Below, one piece after another: positions 9,140-17,324 of a DNA stretch of 64,000 bases; position 1 is the first letter of the stretch; every line of letters starts with the position of its first letter. Origin of the DNA: an uncultured Bacilli bacterium (GTDB taxonomy: Bacteria; Bacillota_I; Bacilli_A; RF39; UBA660); the NCBI GenBank assembly GCA_934086485.1, contig CAKOIF010000001.1:79743-143742 (forward strand). The letters run 5' to 3'. The translations under genes were made by a program, and so were the position numbers. The notes below the pieces were generated by a model. It was not told the DNA's origin and did not search any database. It was given only the letters and a program-made list of their open reading frames with translations.

Positions 9140-10002
9140 ATGTTTAATAATCTTTACTCTAATTCAGGATTCCTACTTGATTTAGCTTTTAAAAAAATAT
9201 TTCTTGAAACACCACAACTACTTAACTATGTATATAATTATACCTTAGAATTACTTGATCTACCAATAGACAATAGTATTCATTTACTTGATAACAATGT
9301 AAATGATAATATAAATATTAAAAATAGAGAATCAGATTTACTTTATGAATCAGATAATTATTTAGTAAATATCGAAGGCAATTGTCAAACTTCAATAAGT
9401 GTTAATTTAAAAACTTATCATATCTATGTGCTTTACTTTTAAGACAGGTAAAACCTAGTGATGCGGATAAAGTTAAAAAAGTATTGCAAATTAATATAAA
9501 TAATAAAAGTCCGTTTAAAACAAAAAATTTTATAAATATAACTGAATTAATTGATAGTATAACTAATGAAGTAAGAAATGAACTTTTTTTTATAGTCGAT
9601 TTTAATCTTGAAAATAGTTATAATATGACATATAATGAAATTGCTAGTTTACCGGGTGATGACCCAAGAAAGATATTTTATGTATTTACAAGTGAAAATA
9701 ATGATAAATATTATGAGTTATATAAAAATAATAAACTAGGTCAATTAATATTAAGGAGGATGGAATATATGGTAGAAAATTTTGATGCAATATTTTATTA
9801 TGATATAGATAAATTTAATGAGCAAGTAGCCAAAGAAGTTGGTTTTGAAGAAGGTAAAACTGCAGGAATGGCTATTGGTATAGACAAAGGCAAAAAAGAA
9901 ATAATTTTAAATCTACTAAAAGCAGGGATGAATGAATTAGATATTATGAAGTACTTAGGTATCACTGAAAGTGATCTTGAGGAAATTACAAAGTGTAAGT
10001 AA
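9140..10002 (+). pseudogene. Rpn-family PD-(D/E)XK nuclease/transposase, frameshifted
   Basis: Two reading frames together give one Rpn-type protein. Frame 2 from ATG 9140 encodes LDLAFKKIFLETPQLLNY and SDLLYESDNYLVNIEGN, then goes off into LYF and a stop at 9442. Frame 1 picks up at about 9406 with NLSYLCALLLRQVK and runs to 10002 through KVLQININ, a region usual in this family, and a C-terminal EEGKTAGMAIG segment. A single-base indel between about 9400 and 9425 explains it. The expected ExQ of the nuclease core reads EGN, a second sign of decay. The RBS AGAAAGG is intact. Rpn proteins are thought to promote recombination and often exist as decaying multicopy genes. Confidence 0.75.
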
Positions 10003-10061
10003 ATAACTTATACTTTTTTTGTTAATATTAATTTGTACCCCTAGAATAATAAAAAAAATTA

Positions 10062-10070
10062 TGGTATACT
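10062..10070 (+). promoter_or_regulatory. Extended -10 promoter of the comGB-like gene
   Basis: TGGTATACT at 10062-10070, 22 bp before the start codon, with only a weak TAGAAT 17 bp upstream. A GGGAG ribosome-binding site follows at about 10082-10086. Confidence 0.5.
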
Positions 10071-10092
10071 TTTTTATAGTAGGGAGATTGCA

Positions 10093-11661
10093 ATGGAAGA
10101 AGCAAAGAAAAAAAATAATATAATATTAGACTTTATTACCTCATTTATATATATACCTGTATATTCATTACTTGGAATTAAATTCATTTTATGGGATATG
10201 TGGGTAATGCTATTTAATTATTTTGCTTGGCAACTTGATAAAACGGTTAATGGAAAAGCCGATAAAGTTGAAACTAAAGAAGAGCAAGAACTTTTATATC
10301 AAAAAACTAAAGGTAGAAAGAAAAAGAAACAAAGAGTATATAATTATAGTAAAAGAACTTTAGCAAGATATGAAAAAATGAAAATAGAACTTGCTAACGA
10401 CTTAAGAACAAGTGGAGCCACTCGCAGTAAAACACCAAATGTTTATCAATTTACGGTAAGAAATGTTCAAGGTGATGGTCAAATATTTACGGCTACAATG
10501 TCTGGGCTTTCTAAACTTGATATTAATGCATTTTTAGTAAATAAGGGTTATGAAGTTTATCAAATAAAAACAAGTAAGTTAATCAATTTTTTAAATGCAG
10601 ATTCTTCATTTATATCAAGAGAAATGTCTAAAAAAGATTTAATATTCTTTTTAACACAGCTTTCCACTTATTTAAAAGCGGGTATTACTTTAAATGAAGG
10701 TATGAAAATATTAACTACGCAAATGAATAAAAATAAGAATAGGCAGAGAGTATTTGAATCAATTTGTTATGAACTTCAACTTGGAGAAACATTCTCAAAT
10801 GCCCTTGCAAAACAAGGTAATTTATTTCCAGCACTTCTTATTAATATGATAAAGGCTGCTGAGGCGACAGGTACTTTGCAAGAAACTTTGGATGATATGG
10901 CTAATTACTATACCGAAGTTAATAATACACATAAAGAAATGGTTAGTGCTTTGACATACCCAGCAATTATAATGATTTTTGCTGTAGCAGTAGTAACGTT
11001 TATCGTGGTTTACGTTGTTCCTCAGTTTTCAACTATCTATGATACAATGGGACTTACTGTAAGCGGTATGACACTATTTTTAATAAATTTAAGTGCTTTT
11101 TTAACAAATAATTTATTTTTGGTTATTATGATTTTGGTGGCCTTAATTTTAGTAAATGTTATAATGTATAAAAAAGTTAAAATGTATCGAGTATTTATTC
11201 AAGAAATAACAATGAAATTACCGGTTATTAAAAATATTATAATATATAATGAGATTGCTATTTTTGCTAAAACATTTGCCTCACTTTTAAGAAATAATGT
11301 ATTTATTACGGAGAGTATGGGAATACTTAGTAAAATTACCAATAATGAAATATATAAAGCAATTATGTATAAAACAATTGATAATATAGTTATGGGTGAA
11401 AAAATATCTGATGCCTTTAAAGACCACTGGGCTGTTCCAGATGTCGCTTATTATATGATAGTTACTGGTGAATCCACTGGTCAACTTGCGGATATGATGC
11501 AAAAGGTAAGTGATTATTATCAAGTTATGCATAAAAATACAGTTAATGCTTTAAAGAGTTTAGTAGAGCCAGTAATGATTGTCTTTTTAGCAATTGTAGT
11601 TGGTGGTATCTTACTTGCGGTAATTGTTCCAATGTTTAGTGCATATAATCAAATTTTATAA
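10093..11661 (+). CDS. Type II secretion/competence pilus inner-membrane protein (PilC/ComGB-like)
   Basis: Polytopic platform protein of type IV-like pilus machines. The T2SF repeat occurs twice: FFLTQLSTYLKAGITLNEGMK with AAEATGTLQETLDDMANYY, and FAKTFASLLRNNVFI with TGESTGQLADMM. Transmembrane helices flank each repeat. The first 170 residues are an unusual N-terminal extension with a hydrophobic segment and a Lys-rich stretch, which ordinary ComGB lacks. The prepilin peptidase gene lies 9 bp downstream. The partner ATPase and pseudopilin genes are not in this window, so they must lie elsewhere. Confidence 0.85.
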   Translation: MEEAKKKNNIILDFITSFIYIPVYSLLGIKFILWDMWVMLFNYFAWQLDKTVNGKADKVETKEEQELLYQKTKGRKKKKQRVYNYSKRTLARYEKMKIELANDLRTSGATRSKTPNVYQFTVRNVQGDGQIFTATMSGLSKLDINAFLVNKGYEVYQIKTSKLINFLNADSSFISREMSKKDLIFFLTQLSTYLKAGITLNEGMKILTTQMNKNKNRQRVFESICYELQLGETFSNALAKQGNLFPALLINMIKAAEATGTLQETLDDMANYYTEVNNTHKEMVSALTYPAIIMIFAVAVVTFIVVYVVPQFSTIYDTMGLTVSGMTLFLINLSAFLTNNLFLVIMILVALILVNVIMYKKVKMYRVFIQEITMKLPVIKNIIIYNEIAIFAKTFASLLRNNVFITESMGILSKITNNEIYKAIMYKTIDNIVMGEKISDAFKDHWAVPDVAYYMIVTGESTGQLADMMQKVSDYYQVMHKNTVNALKSLVEPVMIVFLAIVVGGILLAVIVPMFSAYNQIL

Positions 11662-11670
11662 GAGGAATTT

Positions 11671-12417
11671 ATGGAAGTATTATTATTTATAATTGGTGCG
11701 TGCTTAGGGTCTTTTTACCTTGTTGTGGGTAAAAGACTTCCTATAAACGAAGATATACTTTTTTCAAGAAGTAGATGTGATAAGTGTAAGAAAAATTTAA
11801 AATGGTATGATTTAATACCTATTTTTTCTTATGTATTTTTGAAAGGAAAATGTAGATATTGTGGTGAAAAAATTAGTCCTATTAATTTAATTGTCGAAAT
11901 ATCTATGGGACTTTTGTTTGCTTTAGGCTATCATTTTATACCAATTGGCTATAATTTTTATGCATATTTGGTACTTACTAGTTTAATGATACTTATTTTT
12001 ATTTCTGATTTTTCATATTATATTATTTTAGATTCACCACTTATAATATCAAGTATTTTACTATTTATATTAAAATTTATCTATTTTGGATATAAAGATG
12101 CTTTATTAAGTTTAATAAGTGGAATATTTCTTTTTCTTGTTATGTATTTGATAAAAATTATTGGTGATAAAATTTTCAAAAGAGAAAGTCTTGGTGGGGG
12201 AGATATTAAACTTGCCTTTGTTATTGGCTATACCTTAGGATTTAGACTTTCACTTATTGCTTTAATATTATCATCATTTTTGGCACTTCCTTATTCAGTT
12301 GCCTCATTAAAACTACAAAAAAATAATGAAGTACCATTTGGACCTTTCCTAGTATCTTCATTATTTATAGTTTTTCTTTTTCAAGATAAGTTTGTTAATA
12401 TTTTAGGTTTATTTTAA
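11671..12417 (+). CDS. pilD: Prepilin leader peptidase/N-methyltransferase
   Basis: Aspartyl protease of the type IV prepilin peptidase (A24) family. The N-terminal GACLGSFYLVVGKRLP is the family start, and two CxxC pairs follow (CDKCKKN and CRYCGEK). Active-site Asp residues are in ISDFSYYIILD and the GGGDIKLAFVIG motif. About seven transmembrane helices, 248 residues. It processes pseudopilins for DNA uptake (ComC role). It is coupled to the upstream PilC-like gene. The stop TAA overlaps by 3 bp the stop of a tiny convergent gene. Confidence 0.92.
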   Translation: MEVLLFIIGACLGSFYLVVGKRLPINEDILFSRSRCDKCKKNLKWYDLIPIFSYVFLKGKCRYCGEKISPINLIVEISMGLLFALGYHFIPIGYNFYAYLVLTSLMILIFISDFSYYIILDSPLIISSILLFILKFIYFGYKDALLSLISGIFLFLVMYLIKIIGDKIFKRESLGGGDIKLAFVIGYTLGFRLSLIALILSSFLALPYSVASLKLQKNNEVPFGPFLVSSLFIVFLFQDKFVNILGLF

Positions 12418-12509
12418 CTTGCAAGGTAAGCAAGAAGTCCCGCAACTACAGAACCAACCATTAATATTAATAATGACCACGCAATAAATTGTTTATCTTT
12501 CTTTCTCAT
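12414..12509 (-). CDS. 31-residue membrane microprotein
   Basis: Starting at ATG 12509 the minus strand encodes MRKKDKQFIAW followed by one hydrophobic helix rich in Leu, Val, Gly and Ala, ending LAYLAS. AAAGGA lies six bases upstream, and a clear promoter (TTTACA, 17 bp, TATTAT) precedes it at 12592-12564, so the gene is probably real despite its size. A basic N-terminus and one helix suggest a single-pass inner-membrane peptide. Function unknown. It converges on the prepilin peptidase gene, sharing the stop codon region. Confidence 0.6.
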   Translation of the reverse strand: MRKKDKQFIAWSLLILMVGSVVAGLLAYLAS

Positions 12510-12563
12510 ATTAATTCCTTTCTTTAATTAAATCGAAACCCACACTCATCCTTGAGTACATTA

Positions 12564-12592
12564 ATAATAACATATATTTTTCACTTTGTAAA
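12564..12592 (-). promoter_or_regulatory. Promoter of the 31-residue membrane protein
   Basis: On the minus strand TTTACA (12592-12587), a 17-bp spacer and TATTAT (12569-12564). The -35 edge touches the palindrome at 12591-12611. Confidence 0.65.
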
Positions 12593-12616
12593 TTACTCAA
12601 TTTGAGTAATTTTTTA
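12591..12616 (+). terminator. Palindrome with T run: terminator or operator
   Basis: AATTACTCAA, one base, TTGAGTAATT, then six T. It could terminate the com transcript 170 bp after the prepilin peptidase gene, or act as an operator, since it abuts the -35 box of the divergent small gene. Confidence 0.5.
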
Positions 12617-12705
12617 AAAATTATTTTAAAATGTATAATTTTAGTATTTATCTAGTATTATTTTTTATAAATTATAACTTTTTTGAATACAAATAAATTA
12701 ATTAT

Positions 12706-12735
12706 TTTACATTGCTTTACAAAAACGCATGTAAA
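12706..12735. other. Inverted repeat with interspersed TTTACA motifs
   Basis: TTTACAT...ATGTAAA flanks a core with two further TTTACA copies (12716 and 12739). No gene lies in 12620-12790; besides this element and the terminator just after it I see only AT-rich sequence. Possible operator or the stem of a short RNA. Confidence 0.3.
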
Positions 12736-12755
12736 TACTTTACAAAAAATAATTT

Positions 12756-12787
12756 GCCTAATATATGCCAAAAATTAGGCATTTTTT
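12756..12787 (+). terminator. Rho-independent terminator in the comEA upstream region
   Basis: GCCTAAT (12756-12762), an 11-nt loop, ATTAGGC (12774-12780) and a T run. It stands between the com genes at 10-12.4 kb and comEA, which suggests either read-through control or a short RNA upstream. Confidence 0.7.
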
Positions 12788-12809
12788 AATTTTTTAAAAA
12801 AAACTTTTT

Positions 12810-12854
12810 AAAAAAAGGAGGAAATCATAAATTTTCCGGTAATAAATATATATG
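12810..12854 (+). promoter_or_regulatory. Two-box sigma-H-like promoter candidate of comEA-comEC
   Basis: AAAAAAAGGAGGAAATC at 12810-12826, 10 bp, then CGGTAATAAATATATATG. It matches the dnaG upstream element at 5187-5230 in both boxes and in the spacing, while the 10 bp in between differ, which argues for functional conservation of the boxes. Confidence 0.5.
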
Positions 12855-12867
12855 AAAGGAGGAATTT

Positions 12868-13578
12868 ATGATTAAGAAATATTTGAATACTTTTCTAATA
12901 AGTTTTGTTATATTACTTATTATTATTCAGTATGGATTATTTGTTTATTTTTACTATGTAAAAAGCTTTAAAAGTGAAAATGCGAGTCAAGTTCAGGAAA
13001 GTGTTGAAACATTTGATGAAGAACCTAATGAAAAAGAAAAACTTTCAGAATTTTATGTAGAAATAAAAGGTGCTGTAAATAGTCCTGGAGTATTTAAAGT
13101 AACTAGTGATAACATTATTAATGATGCTATAAATATGGCTGGTGGCTTAAAAAATAATGCTTATACTAAAAATATTAACTTAAGTAAAAATGTTTCAAAA
13201 GAAATGGTAGTATATGTTTATACAAATTATGAATATAGTTTACTTAATACTAAAGAAGAAAAAACTACTGAATGTAATTGTCCAAAACAAGATATTTCTG
13301 CTTGTACTGATAAGGGAGCATCAATTATAACTAGTGATGAAAATAAACCCGAAGAACTTCCAGATAGTAATAGTGAAGTGGAAAATAGTAAAGTAAATAT
13401 TAATAATGCCACAAAGGAAATGCTAACATCTTTATCTGGAATAGGTGATGCCAAAGCTCAAAAGATTATTGATTATCGTAATGAAAATGGTTTATTTAAA
13501 TCTATTGAAGATATTAAAAATGTAACAGGAATATCAGAAAAGTTATTTGAACAAATCAAAGAGTTTATTACAATATGA
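12868..13578 (+). CDS. comEA: Competence DNA receptor ComEA
   Basis: Binds incoming double-stranded DNA at the outer face of the membrane. An N-terminal membrane anchor (about residues 7-30) is followed by an SLBB-type domain (EIKGAVNSPGVFKV, INMAGGL), a Cys-containing linker, and a C-terminal helix-hairpin-helix domain (NINNATKEMLTSLSGIGDA, AQKIIDYRNENGLF). The length of 236 residues is usual. RBS AAAGGAGG is strong. Its last four bases overlap the comEC start (ATGA). comEB is absent, as in many species. Confidence 0.93.
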   Translation: MIKKYLNTFLISFVILLIIIQYGLFVYFYYVKSFKSENASQVQESVETFDEEPNEKEKLSEFYVEIKGAVNSPGVFKVTSDNIINDAINMAGGLKNNAYTKNINLSKNVSKEMVVYVYTNYEYSLLNTKEEKTTECNCPKQDISACTDKGASIITSDENKPEELPDSNSEVENSKVNINNATKEMLTSLSGIGDAKAQKIIDYRNENGLFKSIEDIKNVTGISEKLFEQIKEFITI

Positions 13579-15572
13579 AAAAAGTTTTAAACTCTTTCCT
13601 ATTTTATTTAATAATGGGAATGATTTTAAGTATTTTTGTCATTTTAAAAGTATACGTAATAAAATATAAATCAGTTTATCAAGATAAAGAGTACACACTA
13701 ACAGGAAAAGTTTCTAAAGTAGTTTTAAGTGAGGGCAAAGTAAGTTTTGTTTTAAAATCATCAGAAAATATTCAGATGTTTTACTATGATGATTTTAATT
13801 TAAATGATGGTGATGAAGTAACTGTTAATGTAGTGCTTTCTTCGCCAAATAAAAATACTGTACCAAATACATTTAATTATCAAAAATATTTATACAATAA
13901 TGGTATTTATAAAGTTGGCACTGTAAATAAAATCGAAATAGTTAAGAAAAATATAAATATCTTAAATAATTTAAAAAGTTCTCTTTCTAAAAGATTTTCA
14001 TTTAATCCATATTTAAAACTGTTTATTCTCGGAGACAAAAAGGGTATTAATGAGAGTTATAATTACTATAAAGATATAGGAGTTGCTCATCTTCTTGCAA
14101 TAAGCGGTATGCACGTTGGCGTATTTGTATCAATAATGCGTAAGTTATTATTTTTTCTTTCTAAAAAAAGTCAAAATAAAATTATTAGCATAGTTTTACT
14201 TTTTTATGCATTTTTAACGGGTTTTACAGCCTCAATCCTTAGAGTAGTAGTATTTTTTATAATTAATAGTATAAATAAAGATTATGATTTTAAACTATCT
14301 AGAATGAAAGTTTTTCTTTTATCATTATATTTACTTATTTTAATTAATCCATTTTTTATAACTAATGTTGGTTTTCTATATTCATTTGCTTGCTTTTTTA
14401 CAATGATTATCATAAATAAATATTTACATAAAAATTATTTTAAGAATTTATTTATTATTACTTTTTATATGACACTTTTTACACTTCCAATTACAGTGAG
14501 TTTAAATTATGAAATTAATTTAATGGTATTTGTTTCTAACTTCTTGCTTATTCCTTTTGTAAGTTATATTCTATTCCCATTTGCCCTTGTTACGGTGTTA
14601 TTTAAGTTTTTAAATCCTGTATTTACATTTTTAACTTTTATAATGGAAAAAGTAGCGTATTTTTTTAGTATGATTAATTTTACTAAAATAATTATTCCGA
14701 AAACAAGTATAGTTTTAATTATAATTTATTATGTATTATTAATTTCTTTTATATATTTTAATAAGAAAAGATATTTAGTTTTTTTAATAAACTTAATTAT
14801 TATTATAAAAATTATTCCTTTTTTTAATCCTTTTGCAAATATAATATTTTTAGATGTTTCTCAAGGTGATAGTATGCTTTATATAACTAAAAATCAAAGT
14901 AAAGTATATATGTTTGATACCGGAGGAATTAGAAACAGGAGTGTTAGTGACAATACTTTAATATATTTAAAAAGTTTAGGCATAAGCAAAATCGATTATT
15001 TAATACTCACTCACGGAGATTTTGATCATTGTGGCGATGCCGAAAATGTAATAAATAAATTCAAAGTTAAAAATGTTATTTTTAATAATGATGGATTCAA
15101 AACTATAGAAAAAAATATAATAAATATTTTAAATAAAAAAAGAATTTCATATTACCAAAGTAAAGATATAAGTTTACCTAATATTACATTTTTAAATTCA
15201 AAGTTGTTTGATAATGAGAATGATAACTCTATTGTTACCTTAATTAATGAATCTGGTATAAAATTCCTTTTAATGGGTGATGCTGGAAAAAACGCCGAAA
15301 ATGCTATTATGAATAAATATAATTTAAAAAATATTACTTTTTTAAAAGTGGGCCATCACGGTTCAAATACCAGTAGTAGTGAAACTTTTATTAATTACAT
15401 AAAACCTAAATACAGCATTATAAGTGTTGGTAAGAAAAATAGGTTTGGTCATCCTAAAAAAGAGGTTTTAGATACTTTGAAAAATACAAAAATATATAGA
15501 ACAGATCATAATGGCAGCATAGAGGTTTTAATAAATAAAAACAAGTATAAAATTAATATATATAGTCCATAA
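13575..15572 (+). CDS. comEC: Competence DNA channel ComEC/Rec2
   Basis: Membrane channel that carries single-stranded DNA into the cell. The N-terminal OB-like DUF4131 region (to about residue 150) precedes the Competence domain with IGVAHLLAISGMHVG and about ten transmembrane helices. The C-terminal metallo-beta-lactamase-like domain carries LTHGDFDHCGDAENV and VGHHGSNTSSSE, so the putative nuclease metal site is present. 665 residues, slightly shorter than Bacillus ComEC. It overlaps comEA by 4 bp. Confidence 0.94.
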   Translation: MKKVLNSFLFYLIMGMILSIFVILKVYVIKYKSVYQDKEYTLTGKVSKVVLSEGKVSFVLKSSENIQMFYYDDFNLNDGDEVTVNVVLSSPNKNTVPNTFNYQKYLYNNGIYKVGTVNKIEIVKKNINILNNLKSSLSKRFSFNPYLKLFILGDKKGINESYNYYKDIGVAHLLAISGMHVGVFVSIMRKLLFFLSKKSQNKIISIVLLFYAFLTGFTASILRVVVFFIINSINKDYDFKLSRMKVFLLSLYLLILINPFFITNVGFLYSFACFFTMIIINKYLHKNYFKNLFIITFYMTLFTLPITVSLNYEINLMVFVSNFLLIPFVSYILFPFALVTVLFKFLNPVFTFLTFIMEKVAYFFSMINFTKIIIPKTSIVLIIIYYVLLISFIYFNKKRYLVFLINLIIIIKIIPFFNPFANIIFLDVSQGDSMLYITKNQSKVYMFDTGGIRNRSVSDNTLIYLKSLGISKIDYLILTHGDFDHCGDAENVINKFKVKNVIFNNDGFKTIEKNIINILNKKRISYYQSKDISLPNITFLNSKLFDNENDNSIVTLINESGIKFLLMGDAGKNAENAIMNKYNLKNITFLKVGHHGSNTSSSETFINYIKPKYSIISVGKKNRFGHPKKEVLDTLKNTKIYRTDHNGSIEVLINKNKYKINIYSP

Positions 15573-15780
15573 AAAAGTAAAAGCGAATTATTGCTTAAAC
15601 TTTAATTGATGCTTTAGAAAGTTCTATAGAAGCAAATATAAGCTATGATATAACATATTTTTAATATATCATTTTCATAAATGGTAATTGTTATATTTTA
15701 AATGTGCAAAGTAGTAAATGATGATTATATTAATATATAACTACTGAATTATTGATAAACAAAATAATTATAGCTTAATA

Positions 15781-15809
15781 TTGTCATTAACCGAAGATTA
15801 ATGTATAAT
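15781..15809 (+). promoter_or_regulatory. Promoter of the transglutaminase-like gene
   Basis: TTGTCA (15781-15786), 17-bp spacer, TATAAT (15804-15809). The rest of 15573-15780 holds no gene that I can support, only AT-rich sequence. Confidence 0.7.
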
Positions 15810-15830
15810 ATATCACATCAAGGAGGGTTT

Positions 15831-16850
15831 ATGGAGTATAATTTTGAAGGTTTAGAAAAGGAGCAAAAGTTTATAGTGGCTTCAAAAATATTGAGAGAAA
15901 ATCTTAGAATTGATGAAGAATATTTTCATTCAAAGGAAGCAAAAGATGAACTTTATAGACAATATTTAGATTTAGTTAAGAAGTTATGCGTTTCCACAAA
16001 AGGTGCATTTAATACAAAAAATGGAATGGTCATTCTTTCTATGCTGTTAAATGAGTATAATGCATCTAGAGAATATAGTGATTTAATAAATGCCTACAAT
16101 TTAATTTTAGAAAATTATCATAATTTAGCAAATGAATTAAACATTAATACTACTTTTGATTTATCAGTAATGTGTTCATATCTTTTATGGAATGGCTATT
16201 TTTCAAAAACAAAGTCTCATATATATGATGCAAAAAATAGAAAAGTAATTCTTGGCTTACCATTTGAGGTAATAAATGGTGGAGGAGTATGCTATGAATA
16301 TTCTATTTTATTAAAGGATTTTTTAGATAAATGTTCAAAAGAATCTGGTGTATTATTTTGCAAATTTCCTTTTAATGATAGTAAAATGAAACGTAATTAT
16401 AAACCAAATATTGAACGAAATTTTATAGATAATGAAAATAATAAATTATTAGAATATATTTTAAATATTATAACTAATTCAACTGGAAATCACGCTGTCA
16501 CTCTAATCGATGAAAATGGCCAAAACTATATATATGACTTAACTAATTTAGCATTCTTTAATATCATTGATGCAAAATCCGCAGCTATAGTGGATGGTAA
16601 TGGCAAACTTAAGCTTAAACCAACAATCAGCACTATGATTTGTGGTTCAAAAGGAAACTTAATTGAAAATTTATATGGCCAAGAAAAATTTGTAATCGAA
16701 GAAGAACAAGTTAAAGAGTGGTTTGAAAAAAATATTGACTTATTAAATGGCAATATACCTCTTTTAAATGATGCATATGATAATGCTCACTCATATATGG
16801 AAACAATTAGTGCAGGGATGTCAAGAATTAAAACTAAAAAATCAAAATAA
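15831..16850 (+). CDS. Transglutaminase-like cysteine protease-fold protein
   Basis: About 339 residues without signal peptide. A likely Cys-His-Asp triad is readable: Cys in NGGGVCYEYSILLKDFL, His in STGNHAVTLIDENG, Asp in YIYDLTN. This order and spacing fit the transglutaminase-like fold, used by peptidases and amide-exchanging enzymes. The N-terminal half is helical. I chose ATG 15831 because AAGGAGGG lies just upstream, rather than the ATG at 15801 that overlaps the -10 box. It lies upstream of a small unknown gene and an amidoligase. The substrate is unknown; the fold call rests on these motifs only. Confidence 0.6.
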   Translation: MEYNFEGLEKEQKFIVASKILRENLRIDEEYFHSKEAKDELYRQYLDLVKKLCVSTKGAFNTKNGMVILSMLLNEYNASREYSDLINAYNLILENYHNLANELNINTTFDLSVMCSYLLWNGYFSKTKSHIYDAKNRKVILGLPFEVINGGGVCYEYSILLKDFLDKCSKESGVLFCKFPFNDSKMKRNYKPNIERNFIDNENNKLLEYILNIITNSTGNHAVTLIDENGQNYIYDLTNLAFFNIIDAKSAAIVDGNGKLKLKPTISTMICGSKGNLIENLYGQEKFVIEEEQVKEWFEKNIDLLNGNIPLLNDAYDNAHSYMETISAGMSRIKTKKSK

Positions 16851-16877
16851 TATTATAAATAACGAGGCATATTTTAT

Positions 16878-16907
16878 TTGACATAAAACTATAATGCAAT
16901 ATATAAT
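16878..16907 (+). promoter_or_regulatory. Promoter of the 111-residue protein gene
   Basis: TTGACA (16878-16883), 18-bp spacer, TATAAT (16902-16907), followed by AAGGAGGG ahead of the start codon. Confidence 0.75.
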
Positions 16908-16924
16908 ATTCTTAAGGAGGGTAT

Positions 16925-17260
16925 ATGACTCAAAAAGAAATGGTTGAAACTATGTTCGAAAATTTGCATAATGCTGTAGGAACAAATGTTGAATGCAAAA
17001 TGTGGTGGGATGAAAATCTTATGACTATAAATGGAACTTTAAGTGAAGTTACAGACTATGATAAAATTTGTGTAAAGGGAATTAACTTACCATTTATAGG
17101 GTTAGGCAAAGCAATTTTCTATGTTAAAGGAGAAAATGGAATGCTTTATTTAAATCCAATGATGAAAGACAAATATGAAAATAAACCATATTATTTTGTA
17201 AATGAATATCGTCGTGTTTTTTTTGGCGAAGAAAAACAAATTGATGAACTTTCAAGATAA
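16925..17260 (+). CDS. Hypothetical protein, 111 residues
   Basis: I do not recognise this protein. It has a strong own promoter, a strong RBS and its own terminator, so it is a real monocistronic gene. The sequence looks like a small mixed alpha/beta or beta-barrel domain: ECKMWWDENLMTINGTLSEV and ICVKGINLPFIGLGKAIFYV alternate as beta strands, reminiscent of Sm-like or OB-like small barrels, but I would not assign a family. No signal peptide or membrane segment. It stands between a transglutaminase-like gene and an amidoligase. Confidence 0.7.
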   Translation: MTQKEMVETMFENLHNAVGTNVECKMWWDENLMTINGTLSEVTDYDKICVKGINLPFIGLGKAIFYVKGENGMLYLNPMMKDKYENKPYYFVNEYRRVFFGEEKQIDELSR

Positions 17261-17262
17261 AT

Positions 17263-17287
17263 TACCTTAAAAAGGTAGTTTTTTTTA
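17263..17287 (+). terminator. Rho-independent terminator
   Basis: TACCTT, a short AAA loop, AAGGTA, G, then eight T. Confidence 0.8.
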
Positions 17288-17294
17288 TTAAGAG

Positions 17295-17303
17295 TGATAT
17301 AAT
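17295..17303 (+). promoter_or_regulatory. Extended -10 promoter of amidoligase 1
   Basis: TGATATAAT with a T-rich segment in place of a -35 box; the RBS GGGGG lies at about 17314-17318. Confidence 0.55.
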
Positions 17304-17324
17304 ACTAATTACTTTGGGGGAATT

